From NCBI RefSeq assembly GCF_001592105.1, contig NZ_BCWE01000018.1, positions 27,649 through 91,648 on the forward strand: a stretch of 64,000 nt of DNA. The letters are read 5' to 3'. The DNA comes from Desulfolucanica intricata. GTDB lineage: Bacteria; Bacillota; Desulfotomaculia; Desulfotomaculales; Desulfofarciminaceae. This document shows, one piece after another, positions 56,097 through 63,978 of this stretch (positions are counted from its first letter, which is position 1; the number at the start of each line of letters is the position of its first letter). The notes under the pieces are model-generated. The model saw only the letters and a program-made list of their open reading frames with translations, searched no databases and was not told where the DNA came from. The position numbers were made by a program, and so were the translations under genes.

Positions 56097-56450
56097 TTAC
56101 CCTTTGGGCCTGAATAGTAATGAAGCCATAAAGCCAAAAATTATTGCAGCAGATATTCCTGCGCTTGTTACTTCAAAAATCCCTGTAAGTATTCCTACCA
56201 GTCCTGTTGTCTCCGCTTCCGCCATAGCCCCGTGAACTAAAGAATTTCCAAAACTGGTGATGGGGACAGTGGCGCCGGCGCCGGCGAAATCAATCAGAGG
56301 TTCATAAAGTCCCAGACCATCCAGGACCGCACCTGATACTACTAATGTACTCATAGTATGTGCAGGAGTAAGCTTAACTACGTCCAACAACAACTGGCCA
56401 ATGACACAAATAAGCCCACCAACTACAAAGGCCCAAAGATAAACTTCCAT
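56097..56450 (-). CDS. spoVAE: Stage V sporulation protein AE (SpoVAEb type)
   Basis: A membrane protein of 117 residues with four hydrophobic segments ([46 protein letters not shown]). SpoVA proteins form the channel for Ca-dipicolinate uptake and release in spores. The frame extends upstream into spoVAD; I chose the ATG at 56450 with AGGAG before it. Gene order spoVAC-D-E is the standard one. Confidence 0.92.
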   Translation of the reverse strand: MEVYLWAFVVGGLICVIGQLLLDVVKLTPAHTMSTLVVSGAVLDGLGLYEPLIDFAGAGATVPITSFGNSLVHGAMAEAETTGLVGILTGIFEVTSAGISAAIIFGFMASLLFRPKG

Positions 56451-56464
56451 ATTAATCACTCCTA

Positions 56465-57481
56465 TTAATCGACATCTTGATCGTACTCGATGGCAACAGC
56501 ATGCGCAATGCATGGAATGCTTTCATTTTGCTGAAAAGACAGCGGAGACAGGAGAGCACCCGTGGCAACAATTAATACTTTTTTTAACTCTCCGTTCTTC
56601 ATCCGGTTTAAAATATGACCATAAGTGACAGTAGCGGAACAACCACAACCGCTCCCACCTGCCATCACCGGTTGATCTTCCCGGTAAATAAGCAGGCCGC
56701 AGTCGGTGAAAATTTCTTCAGGTATGTCAATCTCGTGCTTTTTTAAAAGATCAACTGCTATAGTATGACCTACCCTACCTAGATCACCTGTTACTATAAG
56801 GTCATAGTCCGAAGGAGAAATTCGGAGATCTCTAAGGTGAGCTTGAATAGTGTCAACCGCAGCAGGAGCCATTGCAGCCCCCATATTAAAAGGGTCTGAT
56901 ATTCCCATATCAACCACTCTTCCAATTGTAGCCGCAATTACTTTAGGCCCTTTTCCTTGGGAACTAAGAACAGCAACACCTGCCCCGGTAACAGTCCACT
57001 GGGCAGTAGGAGGCTTTTGAGACCCATATTCTGTGGGATATCTAAATTGTTTTTCTACGGTTGCGTTGTGGCTGGAAGCGCCGCACGCTACGTAATGGGC
57101 TGATTTGCTATCTATTAACAGGGAACCCAAAGCTAAACTTTCCATAGAAGATGAACAGGCACCAAATAAGCCCAGGTATGGAACACCCAAAGTTCTGGCA
57201 GTAAAACTACTGGTGATAATTTGATTCATCAAGTCGCCGCTAAGAAAAAACTGGATATCCCCTTTCTGCAGCTCTGCCTTATGAATAGCCATTTCGCATG
57301 CTTCTTCCAACATCTTTTTTTCAGCTTTTTCATAGGTTGGCTGTCCAACCCATAAATCCCCGTGTAATATATCAAAATCCTCCGCCAAAGGTCCCTCAGC
57401 CTCAAAGGGGCCCCCAACGGTGGCTGCAGCCAGTATGGTAGGTTTATTTGGATATACCCAGGTTTGATGTCCTTGAAGCAT
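56465..57481 (-). CDS. spoVAD: Stage V sporulation protein AD
   Basis: A 338-residue soluble protein with a thiolase/KAS-III-like fold that binds dipicolinate in Bacillus. Motifs: [37 protein letters not shown] and [29 protein letters not shown]. Part of the spore Ca-DPA channel. AGGAGGGG precedes the ATG, inside the end of spoVAC (1 base after its stop). Confidence 0.95.
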   Translation of the reverse strand: MLQGHQTWVYPNKPTILAAATVGGPFEAEGPLAEDFDILHGDLWVGQPTYEKAEKKMLEEACEMAIHKAELQKGDIQFFLSGDLMNQIITSSFTARTLGVPYLGLFGACSSSMESLALGSLLIDSKSAHYVACGASSHNATVEKQFRYPTEYGSQKPPTAQWTVTGAGVAVLSSQGKGPKVIAATIGRVVDMGISDPFNMGAAMAPAAVDTIQAHLRDLRISPSDYDLIVTGDLGRVGHTIAVDLLKKHEIDIPEEIFTDCGLLIYREDQPVMAGGSGCGCSATVTYGHILNRMKNGELKKVLIVATGALLSPLSFQQNESIPCIAHAVAIEYDQDVD

Positions 57482-57482
57482 T

Positions 57483-57962
57483 TTAAGCCCCTCCTAATAG
57501 TGATATTAGTGTCTTAATGAGGGCTACAACAAAGGCAGCAAAAACACCATAAACAATTACAGAACCGGCCAGCTTAAACATATTTCCTCCTACACCCAGT
57601 ACGAATCCTTCGCTCCGGTGTTCAATAGCTGCTGAAGCAATAGAATTAGCAAACCCGGTAACAGGAACTGCTGTACCTGCACCGGCCCACTGGGCAATGT
57701 GGTCGTATACTCCCAGGGAAGTAAGAAGGACTGAAATTATAATCAAAACAGCAACAGTGGGATTTCCTGCTGTTTTCTCTGTAAAATCAAAATTCCAGAT
57801 AAAAAAATCGGCAATAAGTTGACCAAAAACACAAATACCTCCTCCTACTATAAAAGCTCTAAAACAATTTAAAGCAACAGGACGTTGAGGTTCTCTGGCT
57901 TTCGCAAATGCCTGGTATTCTTGTTGGACTGGAGATAACTTTTTCTTTTTCTTATTAGACAT
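57483..57962 (-). CDS. spoVAC: Stage V sporulation protein AC
   Basis: A 159-residue membrane protein with a basic, Lys-rich N-terminus (MSNKKKKKLSPVQQEYQAFA) and four helices: FIVGGGICVFGQLIADFFI, TVAVLIIISVLLTSLGVYD and others. It is thought to be the mechanosensitive part of the SpoVA channel. AGAGGTG precedes the ATG. It follows the DUF421 gene by 13 bases. Confidence 0.95.
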   Translation of the reverse strand: MSNKKKKKLSPVQQEYQAFAKAREPQRPVALNCFRAFIVGGGICVFGQLIADFFIWNFDFTEKTAGNPTVAVLIIISVLLTSLGVYDHIAQWAGAGTAVPVTGFANSIASAAIEHRSEGFVLGVGGNMFKLAGSVIVYGVFAAFVVALIKTLISLLGGA

Positions 57963-57975
57963 TTTTATACACCTC

Positions 57976-58836
57976 TTATTTTTTTAGCAATGGTTCCAGT
58001 TCATCCAGAATTTCTGTCAATTCAAGTGCAGATTCTTGATAAATCTTTTTTGCATTCTTCTTCTTTGTCCCCAGTGCATATAATTCACAGTCTGCCTGAC
58101 ACTTTTTCAAGGTAACATAGAGAAGATCCTTTGTTTTAGGTTTTGGTGTTATAATCGCATCGTTAAATAAATCCACATATAGTTGACCCGCAGAATCTAC
58201 CTGGGCAATAAATACATTTTCAGGGGCAACCCCAATCTTTTCTAACTCTGTATGCAGCCACTGCCTGTTTAGCCCCATGGCTGTTAGGGGCTCGTCCATC
58301 ATCACCCCGTCGAGGATAACAGTTTGTGGTACACTCTCGTGTCCAACAGATACCCCCAGGGTTTTAGCCGTAATAGGCTGTTTATCTTTCTTGAGAAGTA
58401 CACTTACCTCTCCACTGGGTTCCATAATAGCAAATTCTACATCGGCAAAATTAAATACGTTTTTTTTACGCAATTGACTTAATAAATCTTCAGGTGTATA
58501 ACGTACCTCCATCAACTTATCTTCTAAAACTTTACCATGGTTAACTAAAACTGTTTCCCTGCCCTGAACAATATCTCTAATCATTTTTGATTTTATAGAT
58601 AAATAATACATACCAATAGGAGCAAAAACCCAAACAGCCAGAGCAATAAGTCCATTAGCCAAAACGTTGACTAAATTCAGTGAAATGGCTGCAGTCAGAA
58701 CTCCAATTACAATCACCGTAATCAGATCAAAAAATGTCATTCGGGAGGTTTGTCTTTTTCCCATTAATCTAGCAAAAAGCAATACAAGAATAAACAATCC
58801 AATAGAACGAAGTAAGATGTTTAACCATTCTGCCAT
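57976..58836 (-). CDS. DUF421/YetF-family membrane protein
   Basis: A 286-residue protein with three N-terminal helices (LFILVLLFARLMGKRQTSRM, FFDLITVIVIGVLTAAI) and a cytoplasmic DUF421 core (LVNHGKVLEDKLMEVRYTPEDLLSQLR, FAIMEPSGEVSVLLKK). A second repeat of the core is absent. Members occur inside spoVA2mob operons, where they contribute to heat resistance. Located directly upstream of spoVAC. Confidence 0.9.
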   Translation of the reverse strand: MAEWLNILLRSIGLFILVLLFARLMGKRQTSRMTFFDLITVIVIGVLTAAISLNLVNVLANGLIALAVWVFAPIGMYYLSIKSKMIRDIVQGRETVLVNHGKVLEDKLMEVRYTPEDLLSQLRKKNVFNFADVEFAIMEPSGEVSVLLKKDKQPITAKTLGVSVGHESVPQTVILDGVMMDEPLTAMGLNRQWLHTELEKIGVAPENVFIAQVDSAGQLYVDLFNDAIITPKPKTKDLLYVTLKKCQADCELYALGTKKKNAKKIYQESALELTEILDELEPLLKK

Positions 58837-58879
58837 TTTACAATTACTCCTTATAATTTGTTCTAAATAAACTTATCTT

Positions 58880-59086
58880 CTAAAAACCTTTATATTGAGG
58901 TTCTTCAAATTCCAAAACCTTTAACCTGTCTTCGAAATTACTTATAACACGTTCAACTCTTTGAGTGCTTCTCTTATATACATCCTTTACTTCTGTGTTT
59001 TTTTCAATTGTAGATAAGATTTCCAAAGTTGCCCGGGCACCTTTAAGACTGGCTAAAGTCTGTTTAACCTGGGAACTAACAGTCAT
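58880..59086 (-). CDS. DUF1657 small spore protein, copy B
   Basis: A 68-residue helical protein beginning MTVSSQVKQTLASLKGARAT and ending EEPQYKGF. It matches the upstream copy in length, N-terminus and C-terminus. A GTG three codons upstream is possible, but the shared MTV start and AGAGGTG fit 59086. DUF1657 proteins belong to spoVA2mob-type operons; their biochemical role is unknown. Confidence 0.88.
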   Translation of the reverse strand: MTVSSQVKQTLASLKGARATLEILSTIEKNTEVKDVYKRSTQRVERVISNFEDRLKVLEFEEPQYKGF

Positions 59087-59138
59087 TTTCTTCACCTCTT
59101 TCTCTAGTTATTTTGTATTCTTGAACAATTTTATATAC

Positions 59139-59173
59139 CTTAAAAAACCGGATCTTATGACCCGGTTTTAAAG
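59139..59173 (-). terminator. Internal hairpin between the two DUF1657 genes
   Basis: AAAACCGG and CCGGTTTT form a stem with a 10-base loop, with TTTTTT on the minus strand. It should terminate or attenuate transcription after the first DUF1657 gene. Confidence 0.7.
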
Positions 59174-59183
59174 TATATAAAAT

Positions 59184-59390
59184 TTAAAAACCTTTGTATT
59201 GAGGTTCCTGGCTGTCCATTTCTTGAACCCTGGATTCCAGACTGTTGACAACAGCTTGTATTTGTTGAGAAGCATTTGTATACAGCTGTTTTGCCCCCTG
59301 GTTTTGTGTTTGAAGGGCAAAAGTTTCCAAACTTGCTTGGGCACTCTTAAGGCCGGCCAGTGTTTGTTTAACTTGAGAAGCAACTGTCAT
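59184..59390 (-). CDS. DUF1657 small spore protein, copy A
   Basis: A 68-residue helical protein (MTVASQVKQTLAGLKSAQAS, ending EPQYKGF), clearly a paralogue of the next gene: VKQTLA.LK is identical, and both finish with the same seven residues. GGAGG is well placed before the ATG at 59390. First gene of the spoVA operon, separated from copy B by a terminator hairpin. Confidence 0.9.
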   Translation of the reverse strand: MTVASQVKQTLAGLKSAQASLETFALQTQNQGAKQLYTNASQQIQAVVNSLESRVQEMDSQEPQYKGF

Positions 59391-59449
59391 AAACTATTCC
59401 TCCTTAATTAAATAATAATGTTAAAAGGTATAACTCAAAAACCAATGCT

Positions 59450-59479
59450 TATAATGCTCCAAAATTACTTTCACAATAC
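59450..59479 (-). promoter_or_regulatory. Candidate sigma-G promoter of the DUF1657-spoVA operon
   Basis: On the minus strand GTATT (59479-59475), 18 bases, CATTATA (59456-59450). This fits the sigma-G -10 consensus and four of five -35 bases. Expression in the forespore is expected for spoVA genes. Confidence 0.4.
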
Positions 59480-59577
59480 AAGTAAATATCTACTCTATCT
59501 CCATATGGCTGGAAAGTTAATGGTACCTTTAATACATATATATTTTTTCGTCAATAATAAAAAAGGAGGTGGTTTTT

Positions 59578-59766
59578 TTGAATAAATTTATCGTCAAAGG
59601 GCCTGGAAAAGCTTGTAATGAAATTAATGCCGACAACTTAGACCAGGCTCTTCAGCAAGTGAGACAGAGGTATCCCGAAAAAATGGTAGCAGCTGACGCT
59701 TCTGAGGTTATTTATGTTTGTCAGCCAAACGAAGACGAAACTGCTTGCCAAATGAAACTAAAATAA
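59578..59766 (+). CDS. Hypothetical 62-residue protein
   Basis: The start is TTG at 59578 behind AGGAGG with 8-base spacing. Sequence starts MNKFIVKGPGKACNEI and contains LDQALQQVRQRYPEK, with three cysteines. No membrane segment. No family recognised. A clear terminator follows. Confidence 0.6.
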   Translation: MNKFIVKGPGKACNEINADNLDQALQQVRQRYPEKMVAADASEVIYVCQPNEDETACQMKLK

Positions 59767-59786
59767 TAAATTCGTTCAAAAGAAAG

Positions 59787-59809
59787 AACCGTCTACTGGA
59801 CGGTTTTTT
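59787..59809 (+). terminator. Terminator after the 62-residue ORF
   Basis: AACCGTC and GACGGTT pair around a short loop (TACTG), followed by TTTTTT. Confidence 0.85.
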
Positions 59810-59848
59810 CCTTTGATTAAAAACATTAATTAGTAAAATGTACTTTTT

Positions 59849-59877
59849 TTGCTGATCATAATATGGTAGTATATAGT
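59849..59877 (+). promoter_or_regulatory. Sigma-A promoter of thi4
   Basis: TTGCTG, 17-base spacer, TATAGT. It lies about 20 bases before the TPP riboswitch. Confidence 0.65.
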
Positions 59878-59894
59878 TATATTTAGTAAATACA

Positions 59895-59987
59895 TATCAG
59901 GGGAGCTCCTGTTAGGGGCTGAGAAAGGGCTAGCCAGCACCTGACCCATTGAACCTGCACGGGATAATGCCCGCGAAGGGAATGATT
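59895..59987 (+). ncRNA. TPP riboswitch (THI element)
   Basis: Contains GGGGAGCTCCTG, GGGGCTGAGAAAGGGC, GACCCATTGAACCTG and GGATAATGCCCGCGAAGGGAA, the conserved TPP-sensor blocks. It controls thi4 downstream. Confidence 0.97.
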
Positions 59988-60003
59988 TGCGAAACTGTTT
60001 AAC

Positions 60004-60036
60004 GCACCCCTTTATGCAGGGGTGCAGTTTTATTTT
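60004..60036 (+). terminator. Expression-platform terminator of the TPP riboswitch
   Basis: GCACCCC and GGGGTGC pair around TTTATGCA; a T-rich stretch (AGTTTTATTTTT) follows, just before the thi4 ribosome site. Thiamine should turn thi4 off by termination. Confidence 0.85.
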
Positions 60037-60054
60037 TAAGGAGGTTTTTTTAAA

Positions 60055-60834
60055 ATGCTAGAAGATATCAAAATTTCAAGGGCAATTATCGGTCGTTATA
60101 GTGAGGATTTAATTAATTCATTGGAATCTGACGTAGCTATAGTCGGAGGGGGGCCATCCGGACTTACAGCCGCATACTATTTAGCCCGTGAGGGCCTAAA
60201 AACTGTTGTTTTTGAGCGTAAATTAAGTACCGGTGGTGGTATGTGGGGCGGTGGAATGATGTTTAACCAGATAGTTGTTCAAGATGAGGCTTTATCAATA
60301 ATGAATGAATTTGGAATTAGGTACAAGATGTTTGAGGAAGGATATTATACCGCTAATTCTGTGGAATCTGTAGCAGCTTTAACCCTTGGCGCTGTTCGGG
60401 CCGGAGCCCAAATATTTAATTTAATATCCATGGAAGATATTATGGTACGTGGAAACCAATTTGTAGGACTGGTACTTAATTGGACATCCGTAGACATTGC
60501 CCGTTTACATGTAGATCCGCTTTCAGTACAATGCAAAGTGGTACTGGATAGTACAGGACATGAGGCAAAAGTAACTAATAAATTAGTTGAAAAAATGGGA
60601 GCTGTTTTAAATACTACTAATGGCAGTTTGGTAGGAGAAAAGCCGATGTGGGCTGAACAAGGAGAAGCAGCTACTGTAGAAAATACCCGTGAGGTCTATC
60701 CCGGTGTATTTGTTTCAGGAATGGCAGCAAATGCTACCTGTGGCGGTCACCGGATGGGACCAATTTTTGGTGGAATGCTATTGTCCGGAAAAAAAGCTGC
60801 TGATTTGATTATCGAAAAATTAAAAAACAGATAA
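60055..60834 (+). CDS. thi4: Thiazole synthase Thi4, sulfide-dependent type
   Basis: It makes the ADP-thiazole precursor of thiamine from NAD and glycine. The 259 residues have the FAD/NAD motif VAIVGGGPSGLTAAYYLA (27-44) and STGGGMWGGGMMFNQIVVQ. The residue aligned with the sulfur-donating Cys205 of yeast is His152 (RLHVDPL), as in methanogen enzymes, so it should use free sulfide and turn over repeatedly. AAGGAGG precedes the ATG. Confidence 0.94.
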   Translation: MLEDIKISRAIIGRYSEDLINSLESDVAIVGGGPSGLTAAYYLAREGLKTVVFERKLSTGGGMWGGGMMFNQIVVQDEALSIMNEFGIRYKMFEEGYYTANSVESVAALTLGAVRAGAQIFNLISMEDIMVRGNQFVGLVLNWTSVDIARLHVDPLSVQCKVVLDSTGHEAKVTNKLVEKMGAVLNTTNGSLVGEKPMWAEQGEAATVENTREVYPGVFVSGMAANATCGGHRMGPIFGGMLLSGKKAADLIIEKLKNR

Positions 60835-60850
60835 TGTTTAGATAATAATG

Positions 60851-60884
60851 CAGGGCGATTATGTTAAAACATAACCGCCCTTTG
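60851..60884 (+). terminator. Terminator after thi4
   Basis: AGGGCG-TATGTT and AACATA-CGCCCT pair around AA with small mismatches, followed by TT. The T-run is short. It lies about 17 bases past the stop codon. Confidence 0.65.
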
Positions 60885-60968
60885 ATATGCTCTGTGTATA
60901 AATGTACATCCTTTGAAACTAATTCTAATCTTCATCTATTAATATATCATTAAATCTACAGATTCAGA

Positions 60969-61967
60969 CTAAATAAATATTGATATAATCAGGTAAGATA
61001 AACCTGCAAGAGTAGCTGTGATGGGTAATGTAATTACCCAAGCAGTTACCATTTTTTGAGCGGTTACCCACTTCACCGAAGATAACCTTTTGGCAGAACC
61101 AACACCCATAATAGCAGAAGAAATTACATGAGTAGTACTTACAGGTTGACCCAACATAGTTGCACCGATAATTACTGATGCTGATGTGAAATCTGAGGCA
61201 AAACCGCTAATTGGTTGGAGTTTGATAATTTTGGATCCTACTGTTTTAATAATCTTCCAACCACCCATAGATGTACCTAAAGCCATAGCAATCGCACATG
61301 AAATTTTGACCCAATAGGGTATATCCATGGTGCTGTGAAGGCCTCCGGCGATTAAGGCAAAGGTAATTATCCCCATTGATTTTTGAGCATCATTAGTTCC
61401 GTGACTAAAAGCTTGGAATGAGGCAGTTATAATTTGCATAAATCTAAAGCCCCTATTTACAAAATACGGGTTGGCATTTTTAAAGATAAATCGAAGTATG
61501 GACATAATAATATAACCTACAGCAAACGCGAGAAAAGGAGAAACTATTAATGCCTGCAAGATCGATATAAAACCATGAAAGTTAACACCTGAAAATCCGG
61601 CAGCTGCAATCACAGATCCGGTGAGAGCACCTATTAAGGCATGAGACGAACTACTGGGAATACCGTAATACCAAGTAATTAAGTTCCAAACAATAGCTGC
61701 CACAAGTGCAGCTAAAACGACAACAAGTCCATTATCTAATTTAAAGGGGTCTGCAATTCCTCCCCCAATGGTTTTAGCCACCCCGGTAAAAGTAAGCGCA
61801 CCCAATAAATTCATCGTGGAAGCCAAAATAATTGCCATACGAGGGGTTAAAGCCTTTGTTGATACGGCAGTTGCAATTGCATTAGCAGTATCATGAAAAC
61901 CATTTATAAAATCAAATGAAAGAGCCATAATTACCACAATGGCAACTAAAACAAGAGCTGAGTCCAT
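60969..61967 (-). CDS. PiT-family inorganic phosphate transporter
   Basis: A 332-residue membrane transporter (about ten helices). Both family signatures are visible: FDFINGFHDTANAIATAVSTK near the N-terminus and FQAFSHGTNDAQKSMGII in the second half, plus GIPSSSSHALIGAL and QPVSTTHVISSAIMG. It probably carries metal-phosphate complexes with H+ or Na+. Sits 12 bases after its DUF47 partner, the usual pairing. Confidence 0.93.
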   Translation of the reverse strand: MDSALVLVAIVVIMALSFDFINGFHDTANAIATAVSTKALTPRMAIILASTMNLLGALTFTGVAKTIGGGIADPFKLDNGLVVVLAALVAAIVWNLITWYYGIPSSSSHALIGALTGSVIAAAGFSGVNFHGFISILQALIVSPFLAFAVGYIIMSILRFIFKNANPYFVNRGFRFMQIITASFQAFSHGTNDAQKSMGIITFALIAGGLHSTMDIPYWVKISCAIAMALGTSMGGWKIIKTVGSKIIKLQPISGFASDFTSASVIIGATMLGQPVSTTHVISSAIMGVGSAKRLSSVKWVTAQKMVTAWVITLPITATLAGLSYLIISIFI

Positions 61968-61979
61968 ATTTATTCTCCT

Positions 61980-62594
61980 TTATGAATTACGCATGAGTAA
62001 AGCCTCTAATATGTCTGCCACATCTTCAAAAGCATCCGTTACGCTTTCCAGCATTTCATAAAGTTCTTTTTTCTTGATAATTAAAATAGGATCATTGTAT
62101 TCTTCAAACAAGGTCTTGATACATTCCCTTAAAAGTTGATCCGCTTCGTTTTCTAATTCATTAATTCTATAAACATTCCTTAACATTTCTTTCAGCTTTT
62201 TTTCGGTTAATAAATTAATAGCAGCAACTATTTCTTCTGTACAATTAACAATCATTTTCACAAAAAGCTTTATATAATCATCAGCCTCAATAACCTTATA
62301 TAAATACATACGGTCAGCACAAGCCTCAATCCCATCCAAGACATCATCTAATTTTAATGCTAAACCGAGAATATCCTCCCTTTCCAGTGGTGTAATGAAA
62401 GTTTTATTTAAAGCATGAATTATTGTGTGAGTATGCTCGTCCCCTTTATCTTCTAAAATTTTTATTCTTTCCGCATATTGTTCTACATCCTGCAGGTTGT
62501 ATATTTCTTCTTGGAACAGTTTGCCGGCCTCCTTTAAATTGTTTGCACTTAAAATCAAGGTTTCAAAAAATATATCCTTTTTTTTAAAAAACAT
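61980..62594 (-). CDS. DUF47/PhoU-like accessory protein of the phosphate transporter
   Basis: A 204-residue, all-helical protein with family pattern AERIKILEDKGDEHTHTIIHALNKTFITPLEREDI, GIEACADRMYLY and a DAFEDVADILEALLMRNS end. DUF47 members, located upstream of PiT genes, are thought to control the transporter. The ATG lies behind AGGAGG. Confidence 0.9.
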   Translation of the reverse strand: MFFKKKDIFFETLILSANNLKEAGKLFQEEIYNLQDVEQYAERIKILEDKGDEHTHTIIHALNKTFITPLEREDILGLALKLDDVLDGIEACADRMYLYKVIEADDYIKLFVKMIVNCTEEIVAAINLLTEKKLKEMLRNVYRINELENEADQLLRECIKTLFEEYNDPILIIKKKELYEMLESVTDAFEDVADILEALLMRNS

Positions 62595-62799
62595 TAAATA
62601 TGTTCCTCCTATTGCTAAGGATTATTACAGTATGCAATATACATTATCCTATTTAACTATATCAGTCTTATGTTAAATATATATTAAGCGCTTATTAAGA
62701 TATCTTAGCAACTTTGCATATTAAATACTAATGTTATGATTAACCGGATAAAATATTATAAATACATTTTTGAATTATTTAAAAGGAGAATCTGAATAC

Positions 62800-63432
62800 T
62801 TGTATAAAACATTAAATAAAAAATTTGTTAAACTAAGAAATACTCTTAATGATAAAAATTACTTGTTTACTACGATAGCTTACTTTATAGCCCCAACAAT
62901 CGCAAAAGAAAAGCCTTCTTCTCTTATAAATTTTACTAAAAGTTATAGAAATAGTTATGCTTTATGGGAAAAATATAAGAGCGAATTATTTGAATTACCT
63001 AATATACATTTCTATGAAATTTATAGAAAAAAAGACAGTATATTAGTCCTATTTTACAACCCCCAAAATCTATCAAAAATTCTTTCACAAAAGGATCATT
63101 TGAATTTTCTTAAAAGCTTTGGATATAACGAGGAAATGAATTTAAATCAGTTTCTTGATATTCTTAAAGAGCGATTTACAAAAGAATTTCCGCATGAACT
63201 CGGTATATTTCTAGGCTATCCATTAATGGATGTAACAAGTTTTATTAAAAATAAAGGTAAGAATTACTTACTATGTAAATACTGGAAGGTTTATCATAAC
63301 CCCCAACGCGCTAAGGACATTTTTTACAATTTTGATAGAGCTAAAATCAAAACATTAATTCTTATGGAAAACGGAGTAGAGCCCCTTAATATCATTAGGG
63401 CTAATAATTTGGTATTGAATGATATTGTTTAA
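62800..63432 (+). CDS. DUF3793 family protein
   Basis: About 210 residues with the family pattern PHELGIFLGYPLMDVTSFI and NKGKNYLLCKYWKVYHNPQRAK. Function unknown; the cysteine in LLCKYWKVY is a conserved family feature. The frame also continues to a TTG at 62770, but AAGGAG fits the TTG at 62800 better. The sequence is strongly AT-rich. Confidence 0.8.
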   Translation: MYKTLNKKFVKLRNTLNDKNYLFTTIAYFIAPTIAKEKPSSLINFTKSYRNSYALWEKYKSELFELPNIHFYEIYRKKDSILVLFYNPQNLSKILSQKDHLNFLKSFGYNEEMNLNQFLDILKERFTKEFPHELGIFLGYPLMDVTSFIKNKGKNYLLCKYWKVYHNPQRAKDIFYNFDRAKIKTLILMENGVEPLNIIRANNLVLNDIV

Positions 63433-63513
63433 TCAGTTCTAACCAAAGTTTTCCCAGTATATATATTACCGATACTAAACTTAAAAAACTTAAATTTGAT
63501 AACTTTCTAAACA

Positions 63514-63560
63514 AAATTTAAATCCCCAAACATCTCTGAGGATTTAAATTTTCTTCTTTT
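63514..63560 (+). terminator. Terminator after the DUF3793 gene
   Basis: Twelve-base perfect arms AAATTTAAATCC and GGATTTAAATTT around a 14-base loop, followed by TCTTCTTTT. Confidence 0.7.
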
Positions 63561-63565
63561 GATTT

Positions 63566-63824
63566 TTAGTCAGTCCATATTTGGCTTCCTCGGCATTGCC
63601 AATAATGGCGTTCTTTTACCGGAGTATCGTTAGATGAAAAAATAATCTTTTCATCACGAATGCTTGCTTTGTCAGCCAGAATTAATTCCACTAAGGAACT
63701 TCAATCAGCTCCAGAACCTCCCTCATTTAGTATCTTTAATATATATGAATTAGGAGTAGCTTTTCACCGCGAAATATTCTTTAAAAGCCGGTGCCCGGGC
63801 AAAGGCATCTAATAGCTTTAAATA
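63566..63824 (-). pseudogene. Decayed coding sequence between DUF3793 and 5S rRNA
   Basis: On the minus strand three protein-like stretches lie in different frames, broken by stops. They are LKLLDAFARAPAFKEYFAVK (about 63753-63824), MREVLELIEVP from 63726, and VELILADKASIRDEK continuing to ERHYWQCRGSQIWTD at 63566. A frameshift at about 63690 would join the last two. I do not recognise the parent gene. Confidence 0.45.
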
Positions 63825-63828
63825 TAAA

Positions 63829-63855
63829 AACCCTTAGAAAACAATTCTAAGGGAT
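63829..63855 (-). terminator. Terminator of the rRNA operon
   Basis: TCCCTTAGAA and TTCTAAGGG pair around TTGTT on the minus strand, followed by TTTTT. Confidence 0.88.
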
Positions 63856-63864
63856 AAAATTGTT

Positions 63865-63978
63865 ACAGCAGCTACCTACTCTCCCAGGGGGTAACCCCAA
63901 GTACCACCGGCCCTTAAGAGCTTAACTTCCGTGTTCGGTATGGGAACGGGTGTATCCTCTCCGGTATAGCCACTGCAA
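63865..63978 (-). rRNA. rrf: 5S ribosomal RNA
   Basis: Read on the minus strand: GAGAGGATACACCCGTTCCC, CCGAACACGGAAGTTAAGCTC and GGTACTTGGGGTTACCCCC, then GGGAGAGTAGGTAGCTGCTG. These are the conserved 5S blocks. It is the promoter-distal end of an rRNA operon whose 23S gene should lie beyond the window. Ends approximate. Confidence 0.95.
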
